DNA from: Ruegeria spongiae
Lineage (GTDB): Bacteria > Pseudomonadota > Alphaproteobacteria > Rhodobacterales > Rhodobacteraceae
Reading direction: 5' to 3'
Length of the DNA stretch: 42,431 bases
NCBI RefSeq assembly: GCF_023502395.1
Contig: NZ_JAMFMB010000033.1
Span: forward strand, 1 to 42,431
Shown piece after piece: positions 34,510-42,431 of this stretch (its first letter is position 1; every line of letters starts with the position of its first letter). The notes under the pieces are model-generated. The model did not search any database and was not told where the DNA came from. It worked only from the letters and a program-made list of their open reading frames with translations. The translations under genes and the position numbers were made by a program.

Positions 34510-35070
34510 ATGGAGATTGAGCGGACCGCGCTGTCGGGGATTCTGGTTCTGACACCGGCGCGGTTCGGGGATGTGCGGGGTTTCTTCAGTGAAAGCTGGA
34601 ATCGGCGCACACTGACTGACTTCGGTATTGAGTTGGATTTCGTACAGGATAACCATTCGCTCTCAGCGCGGGCGGGCACGGTCCGGGGGCTGCATTTTCA
34701 GGCGCCGCCCCACGCGCAGGACAAGCTGGTGCGTTGTGGGCGCGGGGCACTTTTTGACGTGGTGGTCGATATCCGCAAGGGCAGCCCTACCTACGGGCAC
34801 TGGACGGGCGTGGATCTGAGCGCCGAGAACGGCAAACAGCTGCTTGTTCCAACCGGCTTCCTGCATGGCTTCGTCACCCGCGAGCCGGATACCGAGATCT
34901 GCTACAAATGCACCGATTACTACGCCCCCGACTGCGACGGCGCAGTGCGCTGGGACAGTTGCGGCATTGACTGGGGCTTTGCCGGTGATCCGATATTGAG
35001 CGACAAGGATGCCATAGCCCCCGCGCTGGCCGAATTCGATAGCCCCTTTTTATGGGAGGGCGCGGCATGA
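34510..35070 (+). CDS. rfbC: dTDP-4-dehydrorhamnose 3,5-epimerase
   Basis: This 186-residue cupin enzyme epimerises C3 and C5 of dTDP-4-keto-6-deoxyglucose, the third step of dTDP-L-rhamnose synthesis. The conserved blocks are [30 protein letters not shown] with the catalytic His, and [25 protein letters not shown] and [11 protein letters not shown] complete the set. The size is normal for the family. The ATG at 34510 starts [10 protein letters not shown]; the frame before it has no homology-like content. Its stop overlaps the rfbB start by 4 bases, so translation is likely coupled. It opens the rfbCBDA operon. Confidence 0.97.
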   Translation: MEIERTALSGILVLTPARFGDVRGFFSESWNRRTLTDFGIELDFVQDNHSLSARAGTVRGLHFQAPPHAQDKLVRCGRGALFDVVVDIRKGSPTYGHWTGVDLSAENGKQLLVPTGFLHGFVTREPDTEICYKCTDYYAPDCDGAVRWDSCGIDWGFAGDPILSDKDAIAPALAEFDSPFLWEGAA

Positions 35071-36119
35071 AGCTGTTGGTCACCGGCGGGGCCGGGTTCA
35101 TCGGGTCGGCGGTGGTGCGCCGGGCGATCCGCGACGGGCATCAGGTGGTCAACCTCGATGCGCTGACCTATGCGGCCTGTCTGGACAACGTGGCGCAGGT
35201 CAGTACCGCGCCGGGATATGCCTTTGTAGAGGCTGATATCCGCGATCGCGCCGCCCTTGATACGGTGTTTGCCGACCATCACCCGGATGCGGTGATGCAT
35301 CTGGCCGCCGAGAGCCATGTGGACCGCTCGATCGACGGGCCCGGCAGTTTCATCGAGACCAATGTGACCGGCACCTATACCCTGCTGGAGGCCGCGCGCG
35401 CCTATTGGGTGGGGCAGGGCAAGCCCGAACAATTCCGTTTCCACCATATCTCGACCGACGAGGTCTATGGCTCGCTGGGTCCCGATCCCGACCGCGATGG
35501 CCAGTTCACCGAAGAGACCTCTTATGATCCGCGCTCGCCCTATTCGGCCTCCAAGGCGGCCAGCGACCATCTGGTGCGCGCCTGGCACGAGACCTACGGG
35601 CTGCCGGTGGTGCTGACCAATTGTTCGAACAATTATGGCCCCTATCATTTCCCCGAGAAACTGATCCCGGTGGTGATCCTGAACGCCTTGGCGGGCAAGG
35701 TGATCCCGGTCTATGGCGCGGGCGAGAATGTACGCGATTGGCTTTATGTCGAGGATCACGCCGAGGCGCTTCTGCTGGTGGTGCAAAAGGGGGCGCTGGG
35801 GCGCAGCTACAATATCGGCGGCGAGAACGAGGTGAAAAATATCGATCTGGTGCGGATGATCTGCGCCATTCTCGACCGCAAAAAGCCCAGGGGTAGACCC
35901 TATTGCGAGCAGATCACCTTTGTCGCTGACCGCCCCGGTCACGATCTGCGCTATGCCATCGACCCGACCCGCATCCGCGACGAGCTGGGCTGGCGGCCCA
36001 GCGTGACGCTGGAACAGGGGCTGGAGAAAACCCTGGACTGGTATCTGAACAACGAGGCCTGGTGGCGTGCGTTGCAAAACCGGTCAGGCGTGGGCGAGCG
36101 GCTGGGGGTCAAAGCCTGA
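35067..36119 (+). CDS. rfbB: dTDP-glucose 4,6-dehydratase
   Basis: This 350-residue SDR enzyme converts dTDP-glucose to dTDP-4-keto-6-deoxyglucose. It has the NAD site [10 protein letters not shown] at residues 6-15, [15 protein letters not shown], the STDEVYG block with its catalytic Thr-Asp-Glu, and Tyr-x3-Lys in [24 protein letters not shown] and [14 protein letters not shown] are also classic for RmlB. The ATG at 35067 gives the usual N-terminus MKLLVTGG and overlaps the rfbC stop (ATGA). A hairpin element lies in the 103-bp gap before rfbD. Confidence 0.97.
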   Translation: MKLLVTGGAGFIGSAVVRRAIRDGHQVVNLDALTYAACLDNVAQVSTAPGYAFVEADIRDRAALDTVFADHHPDAVMHLAAESHVDRSIDGPGSFIETNVTGTYTLLEAARAYWVGQGKPEQFRFHHISTDEVYGSLGPDPDRDGQFTEETSYDPRSPYSASKAASDHLVRAWHETYGLPVVLTNCSNNYGPYHFPEKLIPVVILNALAGKVIPVYGAGENVRDWLYVEDHAEALLLVVQKGALGRSYNIGGENEVKNIDLVRMICAILDRKKPRGRPYCEQITFVADRPGHDLRYAIDPTRIRDELGWRPSVTLEQGLEKTLDWYLNNEAWWRALQNRSGVGERLGVKA

Positions 36120-36148
36120 TCCGCATGCGTCATCTGGCTGAAAATATC

Positions 36149-36185
36149 CCCACCGGAGGCATCAAGAAATCACGCCTCTGGTGGG
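36149..36185. repeat. 12-bp-stem hairpin between rfbB and rfbD
   Basis: CCCACCGGAGGC pairs with GCCTCTGGTGGG (one G-T wobble) across a 13-base loop. The minus-strand reading, GCCTCCGGTGGGGATATTT, resembles a dispersed hairpin often found after genes in Rhodobacteraceae, from memory. Within the operon it may act as a partial terminator or mRNA-stability element. Confidence 0.6.
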
Positions 36186-36222
36186 CGTATCTGGCGCAGG
36201 AAGAAACCCGGAGAAGACACCC

Positions 36223-37074
36223 ATGACCATTCTCGTTTTCGGCAAAACCGGCCAGGTGGCGCGGGAACTGGCAGGCCATGCGGGCGTGACCTGCCTGGAC
36301 CGGGCGGCGGCGAATCTGGCGGAATCCGGTGCTTGCGCGGCGGCGATCCGGGTGGCGCAGCCCGATGCCGTGATCAACGCCGCCGCCTACACCGCTGTCG
36401 ATCGCGCCGAGGAAGACGAGGTGCTGGCCACAGCAATCAATGGCACGGCACCGGGCGAGATGGCGCGGGAATGCGCGGCTCTGGGCATTTCCTTTGTCTC
36501 TATTTCGACGGATTACGTATTTTCCGGAGCAGGTGAGACCGCTTGGAAACCGGAAGACACAACCGGGCCGTTGGGCGCTTACGGGCGCTCGAAACGGACC
36601 GGTGAGCAGGCAATCTCGGCGGCAGGCGGGCCCTCGGCCATTCTGCGCTCCTCCTGGGTGGTCTCGGCGCATGGGAGCAATTTCGTCAAGACCATGCTGC
36701 GGCTGGGGGCGGAACGCGACCGCCTGAGTATCGTGGCGGATCAGATCGGCGGCCCGACGCCTGCGCGCGATATCGCGGCGGCCTGTCTGGAGATGGCCGG
36801 GCAGTTGGGCGACGATCCGGGCAAAGCGGGCCTCTATCATTTTGCAGGCCACCCGGACGCCAGTTGGGCTGATTTCGCGCGCGAGATCTTCGCGCAGGCG
36901 GGCATAAGCTGCGCGGTCGAGGACATCCCCAGCAGCGCCTATCCGACCCCGGCGCGTCGGCCGCTCAATTCCCGCCTTGATTGTTCCTCACTAGCGGCGA
37001 CATTCGGTATTAGCCGTCCGGACTGGAAAACAGGTTTACGCGATATTCTGAACGATTTGGGAGAGACCCGGTGA
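36223..37074 (+). CDS. rfbD: dTDP-4-dehydrorhamnose reductase
   Basis: This 283-residue SDR enzyme carries out the last step to dTDP-L-rhamnose. Its cofactor site is the short form FGKTGQVA at about 5-12. It has [15 protein letters not shown], the catalytic STDYVFSG, and Tyr-x3-Lys in YGRSK. The C-terminus has [13 protein letters not shown], the RmlD hallmark. The ATG at 36223 gives [11 protein letters not shown]; the frame before it runs through the hairpin element. Its stop overlaps the rfbA start by 4 bases. Confidence 0.96.
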   Translation: MTILVFGKTGQVARELAGHAGVTCLDRAAANLAESGACAAAIRVAQPDAVINAAAYTAVDRAEEDEVLATAINGTAPGEMARECAALGISFVSISTDYVFSGAGETAWKPEDTTGPLGAYGRSKRTGEQAISAAGGPSAILRSSWVVSAHGSNFVKTMLRLGAERDRLSIVADQIGGPTPARDIAAACLEMAGQLGDDPGKAGLYHFAGHPDASWADFAREIFAQAGISCAVEDIPSSAYPTPARRPLNSRLDCSSLAATFGISRPDWKTGLRDILNDLGETR

Positions 37075-37943
37075 GCACACGCAAGGGGATCATTCTGGCG
37101 GGGGGCAGCGGCACGCGGCTCTATCCAATCACCATGGCGGTCAGCAAGCAGCTCTTGCCGCTTTATGACAAGCCGATGATCTATTACCCGCTGTCGGTGC
37201 TGATGCTGGCGGGCATCCGCGAGATATGCGTGATCACCACGCCGCAGGATCAGGACCAGTTCAAGCGCACGCTTGGCGATGGCAGTCAGTGGGGCGTGTC
37301 GCTGACCTATGTGGTGCAACCCAGCCCCGACGGGCTGGCGCAGGCCTTTATTCTGGCCGAAGACTTCCTGGCGGGCAGCCCCAGCGCGCTGGTGCTGGGC
37401 GACAATATCTTCTTTGGCCATGGCCTGCCGAAGTTGCTGGCGGCAGCAGATGCGCAAGCATCGGGCGGCACCGTCTTCGGCTATCACGTGGCCGATCCCG
37501 AACGCTATGGCGTGGTGGATTTCGACAGGGATGGCCAGGCGAAAGAGATCATCGAAAAGCCCACGCACCCGCCCTCGAACTATGCGGTTACCGGGCTCTA
37601 TTTCCTTGACGGCACCGCGCCCGAGCGCGCGCGCCGGGTCAAACCTTCGCCCCGCGGCGAGCTGGAGATCACCGATCTGTTGCAGATGTATCTGGAGGAG
37701 GGGTGCTTGCGGGTCGAAACCATGGGGCGCGGTTATGCCTGGCTTGATACAGGCACCCATGCCAGCCTGCTGGATGCGGGCAATTTCGTGCGCACGCTGG
37801 AGGAACGCCAGGGGTTGCAGACCGGCTGTCCCGAAGAGATCGCCTATCAGGCAGGCTGGATCAGCACCGACGCGTTGCGCGCGCGCGTCGAGATGTTTTC
37901 CAAGAACGCGTATGGCACCTATCTGGCGGGGCTTTTGAAATGA
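37071..37943 (+). CDS. rfbA: Glucose-1-phosphate thymidylyltransferase
   Basis: This 290-residue enzyme makes dTDP-glucose from dTTP and glucose-1-phosphate, the first step of the rhamnose pathway. The nucleotide-binding signature [13 protein letters not shown] is at about 9-21. Next come [29 protein letters not shown] with the metal Asp, [17 protein letters not shown] and [14 protein letters not shown]. The length is typical of RmlA. The start codon is GTG at 37071, overlapping the rfbD stop as GTGA. The stop overlaps the start of the next GT gene by 4 bases, so all five genes from rfbC to the GT form one operon. Confidence 0.97.
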   Translation: MSTRKGIILAGGSGTRLYPITMAVSKQLLPLYDKPMIYYPLSVLMLAGIREICVITTPQDQDQFKRTLGDGSQWGVSLTYVVQPSPDGLAQAFILAEDFLAGSPSALVLGDNIFFGHGLPKLLAAADAQASGGTVFGYHVADPERYGVVDFDRDGQAKEIIEKPTHPPSNYAVTGLYFLDGTAPERARRVKPSPRGELEITDLLQMYLEEGCLRVETMGRGYAWLDTGTHASLLDAGNFVRTLEERQGLQTGCPEEIAYQAGWISTDALRARVEMFSKNAYGTYLAGLLK

Positions 37944-39193
37944 AAATTCTGTTCGTACATCAGAACATGCCGGGCCAGTACCGTGAACTGGTCCAGTGGC
38001 TGGCGGCGCAAGGCGGGCATGAGCTGGTGTTTCTGACCCAGCGCGACCCGGCGCCGCAGATCGCGGGGGTGAAAACCGTTCAGTACAAGACCCATCACCG
38101 CCCTGCCGAAAATGCCTATGGGCTGAGCAAGGTCTGGGAAGAGGCTGCCGGCGCAGGCTTTGGTGCGGCGATGGCGGCGCGGCAGTTGGAGCGCAGTCAG
38201 GGCTTCAAGCCGGATCTGGTGCTGGGCCACACCGGCTGGGGCGAGCTAAGTTTCTTCAAGCAGATCTGGCCGGACGTGCCGATCCTGGGCTTCTTCGAAT
38301 ATTTCTACAACATGGAAGGCGGGCTCGTGGGCTTCGACCCCGATGAAGTGGTTACAGAAAGTGTGCCTTTCCTGAACCATGCCCGCAACATGGTGCCTTT
38401 CGCCAATATCCAGAGCGTCGATCTGGGTCATGTGCCCACTGAGTGGCAGAAAAATACCTTCCCCGAGAGTTTTCATTCGAAATTCTACACCTGTCATGAC
38501 GGCATCCGTACCGATCTGCTGGCCCCCGATCCGGGTGCCAGTCTGAGCCTGTCGCGGCTGGGCCGCGCGATCACCCGTGAGGATGAGATCTTTACCTATA
38601 TGGCTCGCAACATGGAGCGCGCCCGGGGGTTTCATATCTTCATGCGCGCTCTGCCCAGGATCCTGTCCGAGCGCCCCAAGGCACGGGTACTGATCATCGG
38701 CGGCAATGAGGTCTCCTACGGACGTCAGAGCACCCATCCGCACGGTTTCCGCGGCGAGATGGAGGATGAGGTCGGCCACATGCTCGACTGGGACCGGGTG
38801 CATTTCCTGGGCCGGGTGCCCTATACCGAATATTGCCGGATCGTGCAGCTCAGCCGCTGCCATATCGCACTGACCATGCCGTTTGTGATGTCCTGGTCGC
38901 TGCTGGAGACGATGGCGATGCAGGCCACGGTGGTGAGCTCGGATGTGGCTTCGGTGCGTGAGGCGATCACTCATGGCGAAACTGGCCTGCTGGTGGATTT
39001 CTTCGATCCCGGCAAGCTGGCCGATCAGGTGGTGGACGTGCTGGCCAATCCCGGCGATTACGCCCATATCGGCCCGGCGGCGCGCGCGCATGTGGTGGGC
39101 ACATATGATTTCATGACCCGCTGCCTGCCTGAACATATCCGGCAAATGAACAGTCTGGTGCCGAGCGACCGCTGGATTTCGCTGCCCGGCTAG
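37940..39193 (+). CDS. Glycosyltransferase family 4 (PF12000-type N-terminus)
   Basis: This 417-residue GT-B protein starts [20 protein letters not shown], the mark of the Glycos_trans_4_3 N-terminal domain. [16 protein letters not shown] and [20 protein letters not shown] follow. The C-terminal half has [30 protein letters not shown] and the donor-site region [17 protein letters not shown]. Being translationally coupled to rfbA, it is a good candidate for the rhamnosyltransferase of the pathway, though the sequence alone does not prove this. Its stop overlaps the convergent methyltransferase stop by 4 bases. Confidence 0.93.
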   Translation: MKILFVHQNMPGQYRELVQWLAAQGGHELVFLTQRDPAPQIAGVKTVQYKTHHRPAENAYGLSKVWEEAAGAGFGAAMAARQLERSQGFKPDLVLGHTGWGELSFFKQIWPDVPILGFFEYFYNMEGGLVGFDPDEVVTESVPFLNHARNMVPFANIQSVDLGHVPTEWQKNTFPESFHSKFYTCHDGIRTDLLAPDPGASLSLSRLGRAITREDEIFTYMARNMERARGFHIFMRALPRILSERPKARVLIIGGNEVSYGRQSTHPHGFRGEMEDEVGHMLDWDRVHFLGRVPYTEYCRIVQLSRCHIALTMPFVMSWSLLETMAMQATVVSSDVASVREAITHGETGLLVDFFDPGKLADQVVDVLANPGDYAHIGPAARAHVVGTYDFMTRCLPEHIRQMNSLVPSDRWISLPG

Positions 39194-39912
39194 GGTGCGG
39201 ACGTTCCGATCCGGCGGGCGCGCAGGATGATGGGATTTCCATAACGCGTGGCCAGTGGCGCGAAGGGCTTTTCTAGCAGCCCGGAGAGGCCGGGTTTTTT
39301 CAGTGCGCGGTGCAGCGCCATGGGCAGGACGAACTGCCCGTCATGCATGTCGACCCGAAACCCGTTTGCTTCAAAAGTCTCGGTCACCTCGGCCAGCGAG
39401 ATATTGCGGAACCGCCTTGTGTCCTTTTCGATCAGCTTCTTGGCATGGAACAGCAAAGACCCCAGTCCATTGGCCCCGGACGGGTTGGGAAAATCGATGA
39501 TCACCGCATCGCTTGAGGCCCGGCAGAGCCCGCCGACAAAGGCCTGCCAGTCGGCAATATGGGCCATCATGCGAAAGGCGGTCACCACATTGAAGGCGCG
39601 GTCTTCAACCGGCGGGTGGGTCAGGTCTCCGACCACGATCTCAGGCGTGGCTTCGGGTCGGTGCCGCAGCCGGTCCCCGGCGCTGGCCACGCTGACCAGA
39701 ACCGTGACGTCATGCCCGTCTGCCGCCAGCGGCGGCGCGATCTGGGCATGCCCGCCGCCCACATCCAGCACCTGCGCGCCCTGAAACGGCGTCATGAACT
39801 CCCGCAGGATCACGGTCTGCCGGTCCAGCAGCCAGCGGCCCGTGGGTCCGGCAAAGCGCTTGGCATAAGTCTCGGTGGACGATTCGATGTCTGGTTGGGT
39901 CGCTTCCGTCAC
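39190..39912 (-). CDS. Class I SAM-dependent methyltransferase
   Basis: This 240-residue methyltransferase has motif I VLDVGGGHAQIAPPL near 48-62, an acidic loop replaced by LVSVAS, and VVGDLTHPPVEDRAFNVVTAF as motifs II and III. The C-terminal half (TETFEANGFRVDMHDGQFVLPMALHRALK) is common to this group. It may O-methylate a sugar, possibly rhamnose given the neighbouring operon, or act on a lipid. The start is a GTG at 39912, with AGG about 6 bases upstream on the minus strand. The convergent GT4 gene overlaps its end by 4 bp. Confidence 0.9.
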   Translation of the reverse strand: MTEATQPDIESSTETYAKRFAGPTGRWLLDRQTVILREFMTPFQGAQVLDVGGGHAQIAPPLAADGHDVTVLVSVASAGDRLRHRPEATPEIVVGDLTHPPVEDRAFNVVTAFRMMAHIADWQAFVGGLCRASSDAVIIDFPNPSGANGLGSLLFHAKKLIEKDTRRFRNISLAEVTETFEANGFRVDMHDGQFVLPMALHRALKKPGLSGLLEKPFAPLATRYGNPIILRARRIGTSAP

Positions 39913-40253
39913 TTCGAACCTGTTCCTGAAATTCCGACCATATGATCACTTCAACAATTGCCCGAAGCATTCTGCAGACCCGGAGGGACGTCAAGGGTCA
40001 CGGATCGGGCAATGCAACAGGGAAACAATCGGGTTTATGTTGACCGGCTGTTTCCTGGCTCCCGTTGATGTGAATTGCGCGGAGAAGCGACATCGGCGGG
40101 AGATGAGACGGAAAGCTTCGGAGTGATCATTGAGATCAATAAAAGCATCTGGGATATACCGGGGCAGGTCGGGCGGTTGCCGCACGTTCATCCCGACCGG
40201 AACCCTGCTCGCTCAAGCGATGTCGGATTGCCACCAACCGTTCCGGTCGTCGT
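39913..40253. other. Intergenic region with a long inverted repeat
   Basis: This 341-bp gap lies between two minus-strand genes. The side near 40254 holds the inverted repeat 40194-40249, suited to ending transcription of the export lipoprotein gene. The side near 39913-40150 is the probable promoter of the methyltransferase. I see no supported gene in it. Confidence 0.45.
40194..40249. terminator. 10-bp perfect inverted repeat after the Wza-like gene
   Basis: CGACCGGAAC and GTTCCGGTCG are exact inverted repeats separated by 36 bases, with a smaller TCGCT/AGCGA hairpin inside. It starts a few bases after the stop of the minus-strand export gene. There is no T-run, so it may be a factor-dependent terminator or an mRNA 3'-end structure. 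Confidence 0.45.
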
Positions 40254-41381
40254 TCAGTTCGACAGGTTCTGGGTCGCGTTGAACACGCCGACGAAGTTGC
40301 CGATGATGTTCGAGACGGTCAGCACATCGTTGATCGGCGATTCCGTGGCGATCAGCAGATCGTCGGGATTGATCTGGAACCGACGCGCAGAGAACAACCC
40401 GTCAGCGCTGGTCAGATCGACCGAGAACACCACCCGTGCCTGTTTTGGCCCCTTGGAATCGGCACGTACTGCCGCTCCGGGATATTCACGCAGGATCAGC
40501 AACCCTTTGGGGTCAGCCTTGTTGTCCTGCAGCCCCCCCATGATCACGACCGCGTCCATGGCCGATATCTTGTCCTTGGTGAACGGATGCAGCGCCTCCT
40601 GGCCGGTCGCGCCGAAGGACAGGAAATAGCGTTCGTCTTCTTCGACGAAAACACGGTCGCCGCCGCGCAGCAGCGTATCAAGCCGCGGTTGGTTGAGCAG
40701 CCGGTCCACCGAGGTGCCGTAGATCGCCTTGCCACGGATCAGCCGGACCTGCGGATTGTTGAGCGTGGAGCTGATGCCGCCCCCCGCCGAGATCAGGCCC
40801 AGAATGGTGAAGTTGCGGTCGGGCATGGGGTAAATGCCGGGCTGGGCCACACCGCTGACCAGATCGACCGAATTGTTGCGCCCCTCGGTCATTTCCAACT
40901 GCAGCTGTGCCGATGGCACGATCACCTCCAGCTCCGATTGCAGCTTTTCGCGGGCCAGATCGGGGGTCAGGCCGATCACGCTGATATTGCCCACATAAGG
41001 CATAAAGACCGCGCCGTTTGCAGCGACGGTGACATCCTGCAGCTGAACGGCCTTCTGTTCGATCGAGGTCAGCAACGAGTTCTCGCCGCTGTCCCAGATC
41101 TGCAGGGTCAGCCTGTCCCCGGGCTGGATGATCTGGGTCTTGGCGCCTGCATTGTTGGCAAGCCAGTTCAGGTTTTCCTGCTTGCCCGTGGGCGGCCATT
41201 GCGCCACGGCTGGCAAAAAAGCGCGGCTGATAGAATAGAGCGCGAAATCCGGGCTTTCCTCGGCGGCTTGTTCCAGTATCTCTTCGCTGACGGGCGCACC
41301 ACCCGGCAACCGCCCACGGCTGCAGGATGCAGTGAGCAGGATCAAACCGGCCATAACGAGAATATGGAACAGAAACCGCAT
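40254..41381 (-). CDS. Polysaccharide export lipoprotein (Wza/KpsD-like)
   Basis: This 375-residue protein has a lipoprotein signal peptide with lipobox LTASC near residues 16-20, so it should be an outer-membrane lipoprotein. The poly_export domain begins IIQPGDRLTLQIWDSGENSLL (about 88-108), followed by DVTVAANGAVFMPYVGNISVIGL. SLBB-like repeats follow (VDLVSGVAQPGIYPM, YFLSFGATGQEALHPF). It likely forms the outer-membrane channel for the EPS. The open frame runs upstream to 41450, but the start is the ATG at 41381, where the signal peptide begins. It is divergent from the SDR gene. It differs from the ExoF-like protein at 21861, so the locus has two export proteins. Confidence 0.93.
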   Translation of the reverse strand: MRFLFHILVMAGLILLTASCSRGRLPGGAPVSEEILEQAAEESPDFALYSISRAFLPAVAQWPPTGKQENLNWLANNAGAKTQIIQPGDRLTLQIWDSGENSLLTSIEQKAVQLQDVTVAANGAVFMPYVGNISVIGLTPDLAREKLQSELEVIVPSAQLQLEMTEGRNNSVDLVSGVAQPGIYPMPDRNFTILGLISAGGGISSTLNNPQVRLIRGKAIYGTSVDRLLNQPRLDTLLRGGDRVFVEEDERYFLSFGATGQEALHPFTKDKISAMDAVVIMGGLQDNKADPKGLLILREYPGAAVRADSKGPKQARVVFSVDLTSADGLFSARRFQINPDDLLIATESPINDVLTVSNIIGNFVGVFNATQNLSN

Positions 41382-41467
41382 CTGAACTGCCCGGTACAAG
41401 GTTATTGTTTTTTTCTGCCGGAAAGATACCCGTATCGTAACGAGCGTCAACCTGAACGAAGGGACTC
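41382..41467. promoter_or_regulatory. Divergent promoter region, Wza-like and SDR genes
   Basis: This 86-bp gap must hold the promoters of both genes. The stretch near 41400-41420 is AT-rich (gttattgtttttttctg). An AAGGGA ribosome site precedes the SDR start. No -35/-10 pair is assigned. Confidence 0.45.
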
Positions 41468-42334
41468 ATGCAATTTCCGCAAATATTTGTGACCGGAGCG
41501 ACAGGCCGGATTGGCCGGATGCTGCAGCATTTCTGGGCCGCATCCGCGATCGGCGAGGGGGTGCGCTGGCAGGCCCGCAGGCCGCAGGCGGACCGAAGCC
41601 TGGACTGGGCGGTTTTTGACCCTCTGGACGGGAATGCGGGTCGCGCGCTGGCCGAAGCGGCCCGGGGCCGGGATGTCATCCTGTGCCTGGGCGGGGTGAC
41701 ACCTGAGCGGGCCGCGCAGGCGGATGGATGCATGACGGACAACACCGCGCTGGCCAAGGCGGCGGTCCGGGCCGGAGCCGAGACCGGCGCACGGGTCCTG
41801 CTGACCTCATCGGCAGCCATCTACGGTTCCCGAACCGGCTTGCTGAGCGAAACGATGGCGCCGACGCCGGTGTCGGATTACGGCCGCGCCAAGGCTGACA
41901 TGGAGGAGGCCTGCGTCAAGCTGGCCGACCGGTTGGGGGTCCGGGTCACGTCGCTCAGAATCGGCAATGTGGCCGGGGCGGACGCTATTCTCGGCAACTG
42001 GCGGCCCGGCTTCGCGCTGGACCGGTTTCCGGACGGGCGGACCCCGCGGCGCAGCTATATCGGCCCGCAAACACTGGCGCGGGTGCTGTCCGACCTCTGC
42101 GCCACGCCGGACCTGCCCGCGATACTGAACGTCGCTGCTCCCGGGGTGGTTGAGATGGGCGCGCTTCTGGATGCAGCCGGGCTGGACTGGACAGCGCGCC
42201 CGGCCACGGGTCGCGCGATTGCTGAAGTACGGCTATCGGTGGCAATGCTGGAGCGGGTAACCGGTTTTGCCACAGCCGACAGCCAGCCAGAGGTTATGGT
42301 CGCCCAACGGAACCGCCTGACACCCGGCACGTAA
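41468..42334 (+). CDS. NAD(P)-dependent SDR epimerase/dehydratase
   Basis: This 288-residue extended SDR protein has the cofactor motif VTGATGRIGRML at about 8-19. The catalytic residues are Ser in TSSAAIYGS and Tyr-x3-Lys in YGRAK. ITLRIGNVAG-type sequence (TSLRIGNVAGAD) follows. The protein is slightly short for a nucleotide-sugar epimerase and lacks a recognisable substrate signature. It could act on a nucleotide sugar used by the EPS. The ATG at 41468 follows AAGGGA by 4 bases. The last approximately 100 bp of the window after it show nothing. Confidence 0.88.
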   Translation: MQFPQIFVTGATGRIGRMLQHFWAASAIGEGVRWQARRPQADRSLDWAVFDPLDGNAGRALAEAARGRDVILCLGGVTPERAAQADGCMTDNTALAKAAVRAGAETGARVLLTSSAAIYGSRTGLLSETMAPTPVSDYGRAKADMEEACVKLADRLGVRVTSLRIGNVAGADAILGNWRPGFALDRFPDGRTPRRSYIGPQTLARVLSDLCATPDLPAILNVAAPGVVEMGALLDAAGLDWTARPATGRAIAEVRLSVAMLERVTGFATADSQPEVMVAQRNRLTPGT

Positions 42335-42431
42335 CGGCAACCGATTGCCCGCTATCGCTGTATACCGCCCCGTTTCGAGCTTTCCGAAAGGCGCAGCAAC
42401 GTGGTAAATCTATTGCATGTTGTTTTGAGTT

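Noticed and set aside
33410-34555. Full-length 381-residue form of the second sulfotransferase
   Set aside because: The extra 106 residues cover the divergent promoter region and have no sulfotransferase character; the PAPS site follows directly after ATG 34237.

Overview
This 42.4 kb window is almost entirely one exopolysaccharide (EPS) biosynthesis and export locus. The high GC content, the GTG/TTG starts, the succinoglycan-like gene set and dispersed hairpin elements of a type I associate with Rhodobacteraceae suggest an alphaproteobacterium, probably of the marine Roseobacter group. That taxonomic call is inference. No rRNA, tRNA, CRISPR array or intact mobile element was seen.

Layout. 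(1) 0.1-3.1 kb: two small membrane proteins lie between two sugar-phosphate transferases of the ExoY/WcaJ/PglC type. (2) 3.4-10.3 kb: a GT2 glycosyltransferase, a secreted GH16 glycanase (ExoK-like), a GT2-GT4 fusion, a PAPS sulfotransferase, a zinc-ribbon methyltransferase and a GT4. (3) 10.7-20.5 kb: a Wzx-type flippase, then two very large type-I-secreted RTX proteins. One joins a GH16 glycanase to an SGNH esterase. The other is a G8/beta-helix protein resembling the CEMIP/TMEM2 family, with a His-Gly-Asp 24-bp tandem repeat. (4) 20.6-30.7 kb: a GT2 on the minus strand, then a plus-strand run: ExoF-like export protein, DPM/GtrB-type GT, a paralogue of it that has lost the DxD motif, an SDR epimerase, an ExoP/Wzc-like co-polymerase with a tyrosine kinase domain, ExoA-like GT and ExoM-like GT. 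(5) 30.9-34.2 kb: UDP-sulfoquinovose synthase (SqdB family), a GT4 and a second sulfotransferase. (6) 34.5-39.2 kb: the dTDP-L-rhamnose operon rfbCBDA plus a GT4. (7) 39.2-42.3 kb: a methyltransferase, a Wza/KpsD-like export lipoprotein and an SDR protein.

Reading the genes together, the repeat unit is started by an ExoY-type transferase and extended by eight or more glycosyltransferases. It likely contains rhamnose and carries sulfate, methyl and perhaps sulfoquinovose groups. It is flipped by the Wzx protein and polymerised and exported through ExoP/ExoF/Wza-like parts. Two GH16 enzymes, one Sec-secreted and one RTX-secreted, mirror the ExoK/ExsH glycanase pair of Sinorhizobium and probably trim the polymer outside the cell. 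No Wzy polymerase and no HlyB/HlyD-type type I secretion transporter are encoded here.

The most unusual items are the GH16-SGNH-RTX enzyme, the G8/RTX protein with its repeat, the degenerate GT beside its intact paralogue, the combination of SqdB with two sulfotransferases, an apparent ATA start codon for the membrane protein near 1 kb, and several long perfect inverted repeats in intergenic DNA.
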